This document shows, one piece after another, positions 44,472-53,044 of a stretch of 64,000 bases of DNA (position 1 is its first letter; every line of letters starts with the position of its first letter). The DNA comes from Timaviella obliquedivisa GSE-PSE-MK23-08B (lineage in GTDB: Bacteria; Cyanobacteriota; Cyanobacteriia; Elainellales; Elainellaceae): positions 248,001 through 312,000 of the forward strand of contig JAHHII010000004.1 of assembly GCA_019358855.1 (NCBI GenBank), in the 5' to 3' direction. A program made the position numbers and the translations under genes. The notes beneath the pieces are model-generated. The model had not been told where the DNA came from. It saw only the letters and a list, made by a program, of their open reading frames with translations, and made no database searches.

Positions 44472-45782
44472 TCAACCTTGTCTTGCAGAAACTCCTAGCT
44501 TTGAAAACAGCAGGCTAGGCAAGTAAGAGCCGCCGCCCACCCATTCTGGCGTATCACCCAAATCTGCTAGGTTTTGGAATGCCTCAAAAATGCTGCCCGC
44601 TACCATTGTGTTTTTCACCCGTCCGACAATCTTGCCCTGCTCAACCTTGTAGCCTAAATCGAGGTTGACTGAAAACTCTCCGGCGAGTTGGTTCGACTGC
44701 CCGGCTCCTAGAACCTGATCGACAATAATGCCTTCATCTATGCTGGCGATGAGGTCGGCGGTGGAAGTGCTGCCCGGAGCCATGCAGATGTTAACCATGT
44801 CGGGAGAGGGACGAGATAAGCCGCCCCGGAAGCCATTGCCTGTGGATTCGCGTCCGGCACGGGCTGCCCAGCGGCGATCCCAGTAGAAGCCTTTGACGGT
44901 GCCGTTTTTGATGTAGGCTTTGCGGCTAGTGGGGGTGCCTTCGTCGTCGAAGGTGCGGGCGCTGATGCCGAGGCTGGGGTCTTCAAAGAGGGTGAGGCGA
45001 GGGTCGAAGAGGGTTTCGCCAATTTTGTCGGCAAGGGGAGAAGATTTTTGGACGACGGTTTGCCCTGAGAGAACGGTGTCGAATAGTCCGGCGATCGCAC
45101 TAGCCACTGCCCTGGGGGTAAACAGCACAGGATAAGATCCGCTGCTAATCGTGGCGGTCTGCTCTGCCCGTCGATATTTTTCTAATAGCTCTGCCAAAAT
45201 GCGATCGGTGTTGAGGGGGCGATCGTTGGCGACATCGAAGCTATAGGCTTGTAAAAAGTCTTCGCCTCGCACCAGGTTTCCTGAAATGCTGACGCTGGTG
45301 GTGCGGCTGGTGCGTTCGGCGTATACGTCGTTGCTGGTAACAATTTTGACGGTGCCAGAGCGGGCGTGAAAGCTCACGTCTACCAGAATTTCGGCGTTGT
45401 AATCGTGGACTTGTTGAATGAGGCGATCGCCTACTTCGACTAATTCTTCGGTTTTGGGGGGTGCATAGTTTGTGCCACCACTCTCTACCTGATGGAAATT
45501 TGCAGCAAACTCAAACTCTGCTGCGCTGCCAATTTCAGCAGTCTGCACGGCAGCATCGACCAGATCTTCTAGTCGAGTCAGATCAGTGGAACTGGCAAAC
45601 CCAAACCGACCGTTGCAAATGACCCGTAGCGCTACGCCTTGTAGTGCCTTGGTTTGCAGCGACTTGAGACGATTATTCTCAAATTCGATCGGCGTGTCTT
45701 CGCTAGAGACAAAGTAAATCTCAGCCGCTTCTGAGCGTGGTTTGGCGAGTTGCAAAATGGTTTCTAGGATGGAATCGTTCAT
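44472..45782 (-). CDS. TldE/PmbA family (TldD partner)
   Basis: 436 residues of the TldD/TldE family. TldE is the inactive partner of the TldD metalloprotease and helps mature small peptides and clear CcdA. Visible are the N-terminal EIYFVSSEDTPIEFENNRLK and the C-terminal VNICMAPGSTSTADLIASID, LGAGQSNQLAGEFSVNLDLG. No HExxxH zinc motif, which places it in the TldE/PmbA side. No TldD is in the window. Its start overlaps the upstream coiled-coil gene by 4 bp. Confidence 0.9.
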   Translation of the reverse strand: MNDSILETILQLAKPRSEAAEIYFVSSEDTPIEFENNRLKSLQTKALQGVALRVICNGRFGFASSTDLTRLEDLVDAAVQTAEIGSAAEFEFAANFHQVESGGTNYAPPKTEELVEVGDRLIQQVHDYNAEILVDVSFHARSGTVKIVTSNDVYAERTSRTTSVSISGNLVRGEDFLQAYSFDVANDRPLNTDRILAELLEKYRRAEQTATISSGSYPVLFTPRAVASAIAGLFDTVLSGQTVVQKSSPLADKIGETLFDPRLTLFEDPSLGISARTFDDEGTPTSRKAYIKNGTVKGFYWDRRWAARAGRESTGNGFRGGLSRPSPDMVNICMAPGSTSTADLIASIDEGIIVDQVLGAGQSNQLAGEFSVNLDLGYKVEQGKIVGRVKNTMVAGSIFEAFQNLADLGDTPEWVGGGSYLPSLLFSKLGVSARQG

Positions 45783-46069
45783 TCGTTTAAGTCTTCTCTA
45801 TTAATTAGATGATCCAGAATTCTACGATTCTCGGTTTGCAAACCCCTGACTTCACCTTGCACCTCTCGAATCTCACCCTGCATCTCTCGCATGATAGCCC
45901 GATCTTCGTCAGCGCTTTGGGCTAGAACTGTAATCATGCTCACCACATCACTAATGTTGGTGCGCATTTCTTGATGATTGCTGGCTTGCTGGTGGGCAAG
46001 CTGTTGGACAGCAAGTAAAGTGGTTTCTGCTAGTGCTTCTAGTCGATCCAGGCGTTCTTCAGTGGTCAT
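45779..46069 (-). CDS. Small coiled-coil protein upstream of TldE gene
   Basis: 96 residues with a coiled coil almost throughout (RLDRLEALAETTLLAVQQLA; REMQGEIREVQGEVRGLQTE). Its stop overlaps the TldE start by 4 bp, so it is translationally coupled to it. No known domain is recognised beyond the coiled coil. Function unknown. Confidence 0.7.
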   Translation of the reverse strand: MTTEERLDRLEALAETTLLAVQQLAHQQASNHQEMRTNISDVVSMITVLAQSADEDRAIMREMQGEIREVQGEVRGLQTENRRILDHLINREDLNE

Positions 46070-46237
46070 ACTTTCTGCGTTGCTCGATAACTTAATTTTA
46101 GAGGAGTTTCAGCTAAACCAGATTAATCCCATCTCTAAGATAGTCAGATCAACACCTTGACATTTTTCTCTCAAAATGAGAGCATAGCATCATTATTGAT
46201 TAATTTATACTTTTAACAATGAAAAACAACATAGAAC

Positions 46238-46537
46238 ATGCACCTGATTTCAATTCGCAATCTTCGAGCTAATGCAGCGCAGTATCCTGACGTAAAGACT
46301 AATATCGACCACTGGTTTGCAACGGTTAGCAAAGCGGAATGGCAAAATTTAGAAGATGTTCGTCTAGTTTATCGAGATGCTGAAGCCGTAGGAAACTTTA
46401 CTGTTTTTAATATCAAAGGCAACACTTATCGACTGATTGTGGGAATCGACTACGAAGATCAAACGGTATATTACAAATACTTCCTCACCCACGCTGAATA
46501 CGATAAAGACAAGTGGAAAAATGACCCTTACTTTTAA
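46238..46537 (+). CDS. HigB-family toxin (mRNA interferase)
   Basis: 99 residues of the HigB type: MHLISIRNLRANAAQYPDVK, VFNIKGNTYRLIVGIDYEDQ and VYYKYFLTHAEYDKDKWKND. HigB toxins cut mRNA on the ribosome. It precedes its antitoxin, the usual HigB-HigA order, with a 17-bp overlap. AT-rich upstream sequence with little ribosome-site strength. Confidence 0.92.
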   Translation: MHLISIRNLRANAAQYPDVKTNIDHWFATVSKAEWQNLEDVRLVYRDAEAVGNFTVFNIKGNTYRLIVGIDYEDQTVYYKYFLTHAEYDKDKWKNDPYF

Positions 46538-46931
46538 TCCTGTTACCTATAGCAACCTGCTGGCTGAAGTCGCTCCAATGGTGATTGAAACAGAAGCTGA
46601 GTACGATCGCGCCTTAGCAGTGGCAGAGCGACTAACGTTTACCAAAAATCGCACTCCTGAAGAACGAGCTTTACACAAGCTCATGGTGATGCTGATTAAG
46701 GCTTATGAAGTAGAGCATTATCCAACAGAAAAATCTCCGCCGCACGAAATCTTGCAGCACATTATGGAATCAAGTGGAACTCGGCAATCTGATTTAGTTG
46801 GAATAATCGGATCGAGCGGGGTTGTTTCTGAGGTGGTTAACGGTAAGCGATCGATTAGTAAAGCTCAAGCTAAGACACTGGGAGAGTATTTCAAAGTGTT
46901 ACCTAGTTTGTTTATTTTTGATCACGATTAG
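46521..46931 (+). CDS. HigA-family antitoxin with XRE helix-turn-helix
   Basis: 136 residues from ATG 46521. The C-terminal half is a Cro/C1-like HTH (EILQHIMESSGTRQSDLVGI; IGSSGVVSEVVNGKRSISKA). The N-terminal half (LLAEVAPMVIETEAEYDRAL) fits the larger HigA antitoxin. It overlaps the toxin by 17 bp. The pair is intact on both sides. Confidence 0.9.
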   Translation: MTLTFNPVTYSNLLAEVAPMVIETEAEYDRALAVAERLTFTKNRTPEERALHKLMVMLIKAYEVEHYPTEKSPPHEILQHIMESSGTRQSDLVGIIGSSGVVSEVVNGKRSISKAQAKTLGEYFKVLPSLFIFDHD

Positions 46932-47051
46932 CTGAACTCAGCGCGATCGCTCTCCTATTCAACCCAGCGGAATGCACCGAAGTCATAAAGAGATAGATGC
47001 ATTCCGCTGTAGAGTGGGCGACCCCTTGCAGGTATCTCGAAGAGCGCGCCC

Positions 47052-47318
47052 TTACACTGCCATGCGAGAACGGATCAGCACGCTCATCACTTCACCCGGA
47101 TTAGGGGCAGGTAATAACCCGCTCCAGTTCCCGGCTTCGGCGTAGCCGCGCTGGTGTAATTCGTGAATGTTCTCGCGCACGCCTTCGGGAGAGCCAATCA
47201 GTAATACTGCTAGTTGTTCTCGGTGGGGAGTGGGCTGAGGCAATGCAGCCATCTGAGCGTCAACTGCTGACTGAATGGGCAGTTTGCTTCGTAGCTTGTT
47301 TCTCAACGTTGTATTCAT
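47052..47318 (-). CDS. Conserved cyanobacterial hypothetical protein
   Basis: 88 residues. The conserved part seems to be LAVLLIGSPEGVRENIHELH and then RGYAEAGNWSGLLPAPNPGE. It has no signal peptide or membrane segment. I have seen similar short proteins in cyanobacterial genomes, but no function is known. The 5' leader on its strand has a terminator-like hairpin at 47362-47402. Confidence 0.7.
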   Translation of the reverse strand: MNTTLRNKLRSKLPIQSAVDAQMAALPQPTPHREQLAVLLIGSPEGVRENIHELHQRGYAEAGNWSGLLPAPNPGEVMSVLIRSRMAV

Positions 47319-47361
47319 TTGGCAATCATCCTTTGAGTTTCTGGGGACAGAAAACCCAAAA

Positions 47362-47402
47362 CCTAGCCGCCCATCAAGTCGAAGCGAATCAGGGCGGCTA
47401 GG
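47362..47402 (-). promoter_or_regulatory. Hairpin with T-run, possible attenuator of 47052-47318 gene
   Basis: Stem CCTAGCCGCCC and GGGCGGCTAGG (11 bp, perfect) with a 19-base loop. On the minus strand it is followed by TTTTGGGTTTTC. It lies 44 bp before the start codon of the 88-residue gene, a position typical of attenuation. A related inverted copy is at 47455-47496. Confidence 0.5.
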
Positions 47403-47454
47403 AGAATGTTAAAATCTCCGACAGCCACCATCCTGCTAGTGACAGTTTGGGGGT

Positions 47455-47496
47455 TAGCCGTCCATCTGCTGCTCGTAACAGCGATGGGCGGTGCTA
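47455..47496 (+). repeat. Second related hairpin, inverted relative to the first
   Basis: TAGCCGTCCATCTGCTG pairs with CAGCGATGGGCGGTGCTA, with bulges. It is followed on the plus strand by GGTTTTTGGGG. Both hairpins share GATGGGCGG and CTAGGTTTT in opposite orientation. A further small hairpin (CTGTGTG and CACACAG) lies at 47512-47531. Confidence 0.5.
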
Positions 47497-47791
47497 GGTT
47501 TTTGGGGTCTGACTGTGTGCAATGCCACACAGCCTTAGCTTTGGAGAATACCGAGGATTGTTGGTGAAAGTCAAGGGGATGAAGGATTTTTATGCCATAA
47601 TGCTGTCACCTCACCCCATTGAAAAAAGAGTAAATTCTGTTTAGCTCCGTAAAAAATAAGATATTTAGACAAACTGCGAAGGCAAATTGAGACTAAAAAC
47701 TCTCTAATGACGGGTCATGCCTCTAGTCTACAGTGGCTGATTCATGGCAGAGGCACTCAAGATAGGTTGATTTTTCTTGTCCGAAATTGTA

Positions 47792-47802
47792 GACTATAAG
47801 TC
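47792..47802. promoter_or_regulatory. Single C-box before the methyltransferase gene
   Basis: GACTATAAGTC matches the GACTNNNAGTC half-operator of restriction-modification controller proteins. It is 26 bp upstream of the methyltransferase start at 47829 and shares the 13-mer GACTATAAGTCAC with the operator before the controller gene. Confidence 0.75.
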
Positions 47803-47828
47803 ACCTTTCGATGAATAGTTGCTGATAA

Positions 47829-48923
47829 ATGTCTACAAGAGAACAAGATTTTGAACAAATTGCCCTTGCATTGTCTAGCAGCATTCGAGCCTCTGCACCT
47901 GGTGGCATTCTTGCAGAAGGTGATTCATTACTATTGCTTCAAAAGATACCTGCTCACAGTATTTCGCTGATTTTGACAGATCCGCCTTATCACTCTACAA
48001 AGAAGCAAAATATCTACGGCGATACTCAATTTGAGGAAGATCAGCATTATCTCGAATGGATAGAATCATATTCTTCCGAATGGCGTCGGGTGCTTCGTCC
48101 AAACGGCTCCTTATTCTGTTTCTGTGACTCTTCAATGGCTGCGCGGCTTGAGATGCTATTTACTAAGAGCTTTAATATACTCTCTCACATCGTTTGGACT
48201 AAGCCAAATGATCCAGGATTTGACGGTTGGAAAGGAAAAATGAAGAAAGAGGCACTCCGACAGTGGTATCCTCACTCAGAGCGTATCCTATTTGCCGAGC
48301 CAGCAGTTGAAGGAAATCTTCATCGTTCGCCATTTGCTAAGTTTCTTCGTGATGTACGGAGTAAAGCAGGCTTATCACAACATGAATTGACTGCTATGGT
48401 TGGTGCATATGGAAAAGTCAATCATGGCGGTGCAGTTTCTAATTGGGAAGCTGGTCGTAATACACCTAGCCGAGAACAATATGAAAAGATATGCTCCGCA
48501 ATAATTAGTACAGGTCAGGTAGACTACATGCCGCCTTATGAAGATGTCACCCGAGTCTTTAAAATTGACGGCTCCAAAGAATTTACTGATGTCTGGACTT
48601 TCCCATCTGTTCGCCCCTACAAAGGTAAACATCCAGCAGAGAAGCCTTTGGCTATGTTGGAACATGCTATTGGGGCAACGACCAATCTAGGCGACATAGT
48701 ACTAGACTGTTTTTCTGGTTCAGGAAGTACAGCTTTAGCTGCTCTCAATCTAGGAAGACGTACTATTGCGCTAGAAATTGATCAGAAGTGGGTAAAAGCT
48801 GTTGCTGCGCGTTTAGAGGTGGAAAATATGAAACGCAATGGGAAAGAGCTTAAATATCAACCACAAGAGAACGGTAGCTCAACTTTAGTGCATCAACTTG
48901 GATTGTTCTCAGGAGTAAAATGA
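47829..48923 (+). CDS. Type II DNA methyltransferase (beta class, DPPY) with internal HTH
   Basis: 364 residues. Motif IV DPPY (51-54) comes first, the SAM site DCFSGSGST (293-301) last, with HPAEKP (268-273) before it; this is the beta order of amino-methyltransferases. DPPY is more usual for adenine-N6 than cytosine-N4. Between them (about 171-226) is an XRE-like helix-turn-helix (RDVRSKAGLSQHELTAMVG; GAVSNWEAGRNTPSREQYEK), where the target-recognition region is expected. The gene converges on the nuclease gene and overlaps it by 31 bp. It would protect the host's DNA from that nuclease. Confidence 0.9.
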   Translation: MSTREQDFEQIALALSSSIRASAPGGILAEGDSLLLLQKIPAHSISLILTDPPYHSTKKQNIYGDTQFEEDQHYLEWIESYSSEWRRVLRPNGSLFCFCDSSMAARLEMLFTKSFNILSHIVWTKPNDPGFDGWKGKMKKEALRQWYPHSERILFAEPAVEGNLHRSPFAKFLRDVRSKAGLSQHELTAMVGAYGKVNHGGAVSNWEAGRNTPSREQYEKICSAIISTGQVDYMPPYEDVTRVFKIDGSKEFTDVWTFPSVRPYKGKHPAEKPLAMLEHAIGATTNLGDIVLDCFSGSGSTALAALNLGRRTIALEIDQKWVKAVAARLEVENMKRNGKELKYQPQENGSSTLVHQLGLFSGVK

Positions 48924-49897
48924 CCGTCATTGATGTTAATTTTAACGACGCCATACATCCACTCAAGAGTCTCCATAATGCCAGAATCTTTGACAACTAC
49001 GTTGCAGTGATGGTGTCCCCAACCGAGATTATAGGGCCTATGATTATAGACTCCATACCTCAACTCTTCGATATGGAAAAGGTTTATCTGAGTTATGGTT
49101 AAGTTGTGAACTCCCCGACCTTCTGCCTGCTCTAGTCGGCTGAAGAAGCCTCGACTTGAAAGCTGCTCCAAGCACAGTGGACAAATTGTGAACCCATTTC
49201 GATTGATAGTACGAGCTTCGGTTAGTCGATCTTTGTCCAATAGATAAAATTTTTGACACTCTGCTTGAATGTATTGCTTTCGTATTGTAATGTCAGCAGC
49301 GTTCATGCCTTTCTCTATGGAAACATTATCTGAATCACAACAAGACCAGTAAAGGGCCTCAAGCTGAAGGCGACACTCTGCATTCATTTTCGAGCTTGCA
49401 TACTCATATAATCTAATACCTGCTCCTTTTGAAGATGTCGAATCAAATCCCCGTATAATCTTTCCTCCATCTTCCGAGGAAGTTGTTGCAGACACTCGTG
49501 CTACGTACTGTCCGCCAAGAGGTTCTTGTCTAAATTGTGCAGCAGTCAAACCATTTATTTCAGGATTGTATAGGTTCCATTGAGTCCGAGTTTCATAAAA
49601 TATCAACGTATTTCTACCAAGATATAATCCATGGGACTGAAGTTCTTGAACAATATTATCGGTAGTAAAGTAGATTTCTGGACTAATAAGAACAATAAAC
49701 CCATTGTCAAAGGTCAATTCGCCATTAGGCGGGCTAGAACATTTTCCCCAGAGAGTATGAGGAATTAATACTGTGCTGTTTCTAGAAACACGATTTTGAT
49801 ATATGACATCATCATCTGCTCCTCTTGTCTGTCCTGTTTTATATATTTTCCTATCGAGGAGTTGAGGTAGTTTCGGTCTTCTTGCTCTAAAATCCAT
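48893..49897 (-). CDS. HNH-type restriction endonuclease of the C-controlled system
   Basis: 334 residues without close relatives that I can name. The C-terminal part has CPLC (239-242), H275 in LFHIEELRYG, and N290 with GWGHHHCNVV (292-301), which together fit an HNH nuclease fold. The N-terminal 200 residues probably hold target recognition and dimer contacts. It may belong to the BstXI-like group, but I am not sure of that name. It is transcribed after the controller gene on the minus strand (51-bp gap), the usual C-R order, and overlaps the methyltransferase gene end-to-end. Confidence 0.8.
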   Translation of the reverse strand: MDFRARRPKLPQLLDRKIYKTGQTRGADDDVIYQNRVSRNSTVLIPHTLWGKCSSPPNGELTFDNGFIVLISPEIYFTTDNIVQELQSHGLYLGRNTLIFYETRTQWNLYNPEINGLTAAQFRQEPLGGQYVARVSATTSSEDGGKIIRGFDSTSSKGAGIRLYEYASSKMNAECRLQLEALYWSCCDSDNVSIEKGMNAADITIRKQYIQAECQKFYLLDKDRLTEARTINRNGFTICPLCLEQLSSRGFFSRLEQAEGRGVHNLTITQINLFHIEELRYGVYNHRPYNLGWGHHHCNVVVKDSGIMETLEWMYGVVKININDGHFTPENNPS

Positions 49898-49948
49898 TTA
49901 GCTTGCCACTCATGTCGTGCTTCAGAAGTCTAGATGTTATCGGTATGA

Positions 49949-50194
49949 TTATGAGCCATGTTTTTGATTAAATTCATCGAATAACTTTGTGAAAAATATT
50001 GGTAAGTCTACACCTAGTGCATATACTATCTGCTCTAATGAATCGAGTGTAATATTACGAACTCCTCTTTCAACTCCTGAAATATAAGTTCTGTCCAAGC
50101 CTGCTTTATCAGCAAGATCTTCTTGGCTCATACCGTTTGCCTTACGAAAATGTCTTACTGTAGAAGCGACGGCAGTGATCAGTACTTTTTCCAT
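49949..50194 (-). CDS. Controller (C) protein of restriction-modification system
   Basis: 81 residues made up of one XRE helix-turn-helix domain: VRHFRKANGMSQEDLADKAG, LDRTYISGVERGVRNITLDS and LEQIVYALGVDLPIFF. C proteins dimerise, bind C-boxes and first activate then repress their own operon, delaying the nuclease until methylation is done. It is the first gene before the nuclease, with a double C-box 67 bp upstream. Confidence 0.9.
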   Translation of the reverse strand: MEKVLITAVASTVRHFRKANGMSQEDLADKAGLDRTYISGVERGVRNITLDSLEQIVYALGVDLPIFFTKLFDEFNQKHGS

Positions 50195-50260
50195 TCACAA
50201 TTGACGTTTCCATTAATAGCCAGTAAAAAGCTGAGTGTTGTCACATTGTCTAAAAATGTA

Positions 50261-50286
50261 GATTATTAGTCCACGGACTATAAGTC
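50261..50286 (-). promoter_or_regulatory. Double C-box operator of the controller/nuclease operon
   Basis: On the minus strand: GACTTATAGTC, spacer CGTG, GACTAATAATC. The first box is a perfect GACT-N3-AGTC palindrome, the second is imperfect in its right half. This is the arrangement of the activator/repressor operator pair known from PvuII-type systems. It is 67 bp upstream of the controller start at 50194. Confidence 0.85.
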
Positions 50287-50736
50287 ACACAAGACATCAA
50301 AACTCCATCACACTTGACCTCCAAGAGGTTAGCTGTAGGAATTCGGGAGTGATTCACGGCAAGTGAAGTAAAACATTAGCATTCTATGCGCAATCGCCCT
50401 TCACACCACAGCAGCGATCGCCCCTACCCTAAGATCAAGACACTGAATATTGCAAGATTTACCACTCCTCAACAATGCCTGAACTGCTTTGACAAGCAAT
50501 CGCACTTCCCGATACCGCAAGCAATCGCCCAAATTAGCAAGTCTCTATCAGCGCGATCGCACTTCTCATCACATCAGCGCGCTGCTTCGCAAATACCGCA
50601 AGGGTCGCTAACCCAGCCAAAACTTAGACCGCCAAGCCGATAAAATCGACTGCTTAAAAGAAATTTACTAAAACGAAGAGGGAACTCTATGAACAGGTAA
50701 TAGGCAACCTAGCCTTGGATTTCTAGGAAAGAAGTA
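50287..50736 (+). other. Intergenic region rich in HIP1-type sites
   Basis: About 450 bp between the operator and the first FIST gene. An open frame at 50386-50643 on the plus strand is rich in Ser/Pro/His with HIP1 octamers in it and looks accidental. No RNA gene or terminator was recognised. Confidence 0.5.
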
Positions 50737-51903
50737 ATGTTAAAGTTTGTCGTTGGTCATAGTAACGATCCCGATTCTCAAACTGCTGTCTTGGAAGTTT
50801 TAGAGCAAATACACTCTACTCTAGCAGGCATGAATCCCCAGGCAGGTATATTGTTTGCTGCCATTGATTTTGACCATACCCTCATTCTGAATCGAGTTGT
50901 CCAAGCCTTTCCAGAGATCGAGTTAATTGGCGGAACCACTGATGGAGAACTGTCTTCTGTGTTGGGGTTTGAGCAGGATTCTCTGACTCTCATGGTATTC
51001 TGCTCAGACAATATTACTATCAGTGCTGGAATTGGACGGGGTGTCTCTAAAGATCCGATCGCCGCTTCCGAGGCTGCTGTGCAACAGGCAATTGCGGCTC
51101 ATCAAGAAGAGCTTCAGTTCTGCATTGCCTTACCCGAAAGCTTAACCACCAGCGGAGTTTTAATGCTGGATAGCCTCAAGCAGGCTTTAGGAGAACAGGT
51201 GCCGATCTTTGGCGGACTTACCGCCGATCAATGGCGATCGCAGCAAACCTATCAATTCTTTAAAACCGAAGTGTGTAGCGATGCGGTAACAGTTCTATTG
51301 TTTTCTGGCGCTATTTTATTTTCCCATGGAATTGCCAGCGGTTGGCATCCCATTGGCAATTCAGGACGAGTGACCAAAGCCGAGAACAACGTCGTTTATG
51401 AGATTGACGACCAACCTGCTCTAGCGTTTTACCATCGCTATTTAGGAGCCTTGCCCCCTTCCTCAGAATATCCACTAGCACTGTTTGACGCAGATAGCGA
51501 TCGCCATTATATGCGCGCCCCTACTGGCATCTATGACCCTAGCATCGGCAGCATTACCTTTTTTGGCGATGTTCCAGTACAGTCTACAGTACAGATTACA
51601 GAAGCAACCCATGATGAAATTCTCTCTGCATCCCAACAGTCAACGATGCAAGCATTAGAGAACTATCCAGGTCAAGCTCCTGCGGCTGCCTTATTTTTTT
51701 CTTGTGCAAGCCGCCGCCAGATCTTAGGCAGTCGAACTAAAGAAGAGTACGAGCAAGCGCAATCCTGTTTAACTCAATCTTTGCCGCAATTGTTACCCAG
51801 TTGTGGGTTTTATACTAACGGAGAAATAGCCCCCTTACAGCAGAAAGGAGCAGCCCATTATCACAACGAAACCTTTATTACCTTACTGCTGGGGGAAGCC
51901 TAA
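50737..51903 (+). CDS. FIST-domain sensor protein (cassette 1)
   Basis: 388 residues with FIST N (VGHSNDPDSQTAVLEVLEQI; LIGGTTDGELSSVLGFEQDS) and FIST C domains (LPQLLPSCGFYTNGEIAPLQ; HNETFITLLLGE). FIST domains bind small molecules, possibly amino acids, upstream of signalling proteins. The next gene begins directly after its stop codon, so both are coupled. A paralogue with about the same layout is at 60680-61858. Confidence 0.93.
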   Translation: MLKFVVGHSNDPDSQTAVLEVLEQIHSTLAGMNPQAGILFAAIDFDHTLILNRVVQAFPEIELIGGTTDGELSSVLGFEQDSLTLMVFCSDNITISAGIGRGVSKDPIAASEAAVQQAIAAHQEELQFCIALPESLTTSGVLMLDSLKQALGEQVPIFGGLTADQWRSQQTYQFFKTEVCSDAVTVLLFSGAILFSHGIASGWHPIGNSGRVTKAENNVVYEIDDQPALAFYHRYLGALPPSSEYPLALFDADSDRHYMRAPTGIYDPSIGSITFFGDVPVQSTVQITEATHDEILSASQQSTMQALENYPGQAPAAALFFSCASRRQILGSRTKEEYEQAQSCLTQSLPQLLPSCGFYTNGEIAPLQQKGAAHYHNETFITLLLGEA

Positions 51904-52989
51904 ATGTTATCGAATGAAACCGCTCTGCAAGTCAGAGTTCAGCAGTTGGAAAAAGAAAATCGACTTCTCCGAAAAAAGTTAGAGCGATCGGATGCGACCT
52001 GTCTTCAACTGGAAGAAACCACTCGAAAGAAAGAATCCTTACTGAGGCAAGTCATCTATGAGCTAAAAGAATCGCAGACAAACTTAGAAGACCAAAGCCG
52101 CGAACTAGAGCAAACCCTCGCAGACCTCAAACGCGCACAAACTCAACTGGTGCAGGCTGAAAAGATGTCAAGTTTGGGGCAGCTTGTGGCAGGGGTAGCC
52201 CATGAAATCAACAATCCGGTAAACTTTATCCACGGCAACCTAAACTATGTGCAGGAATATGCCCAAAGTTTATTGAGCTTTATGCAACTTTACCGAGATC
52301 ACTATCCTGACTCGGCACCTGAGATCCAAGCTAAGGCAGAAGACATTGATTTAGAGTTTATCCAAACGGATTTGCCTAAGATCATAGATTCCATGAAAAT
52401 AGGGACTGAGCGCATTCGCCAGATCGTTTTGTCGCTGCGCAATTTCTCACGCATGGATGAAGCAGAATTTAAAGCTGTTGACATTCATGAGGGCATCGAC
52501 AGTACGTTATTGATTTTGCAGCATCGCTTAAAAGATACCCCGGAGGCTCCGGCGATCGAGGTCATTCGTGACTATGGTAATTTACCCATTGTAGAATGCT
52601 ATCCAGGTCAACTCAATCAAGCATTGATGAACATTCTGGCAAATGCAATTGATGCACTTGAAGAAGCCAATATTGAACGAACCTACCCAGAAATTCAGAA
52701 AAATCCTGGTCGTATTACTATCCAAACTTCCGTTGTAGACTTAACGTGGGTAAAAATTGCAATCTCTGATAACGGCATAGGTATGCCTGAATCCGTTCAG
52801 CAACGAGTTTTCGATCCATTTTTTACCACAAAATCTGTAGGAAAAGGAACGGGCATGGGAATGTCAATTAGTTATCAGATTATCACTGAGAAACATGGTG
52901 GTAAACTAGATTGCTTTTCCCTCCCTGGCGAGAAAACAGAGTTTGTCATCCAAATTCCTGTCCAGCAGCAAGCGAGTTATGCAGGTTAA
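51904..52989 (+). CDS. Soluble histidine kinase (cassette 1)
   Basis: 361 residues. An N-terminal coiled coil (QVRVQQLEKENRLLRKKLER to about residue 90) is followed by HisKA with QLVAGVAHEINNPVNFIHGN (phospho-acceptor His) and HATPase (MNILANAIDALEEAN; DNGIGMPESVQQRVFDPFFT; GKGTGMGMSISYQIITEKHG). It has no sensor domain of its own, so the preceding FIST protein is the likely sensor. It starts on the base after the FIST stop codon. Confidence 0.92.
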   Translation: MLSNETALQVRVQQLEKENRLLRKKLERSDATCLQLEETTRKKESLLRQVIYELKESQTNLEDQSRELEQTLADLKRAQTQLVQAEKMSSLGQLVAGVAHEINNPVNFIHGNLNYVQEYAQSLLSFMQLYRDHYPDSAPEIQAKAEDIDLEFIQTDLPKIIDSMKIGTERIRQIVLSLRNFSRMDEAEFKAVDIHEGIDSTLLILQHRLKDTPEAPAIEVIRDYGNLPIVECYPGQLNQALMNILANAIDALEEANIERTYPEIQKNPGRITIQTSVVDLTWVKIAISDNGIGMPESVQQRVFDPFFTTKSVGKGTGMGMSISYQIITEKHGGKLDCFSLPGEKTEFVIQIPVQQQASYAG

Positions 52990-53044
52990 TCAGCCCGTTG
53001 TGTGCTTATTAAATAGGGAGTTTTGTTAATTCACTCTCCTTAAT

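Noticed and set aside
50386-50643. 85-codon open frame before the first FIST gene
   Set aside because: Ser/Pro/His-rich composition produced by HIP1 octamers and repeats, with no ribosome site and no recognisable family.
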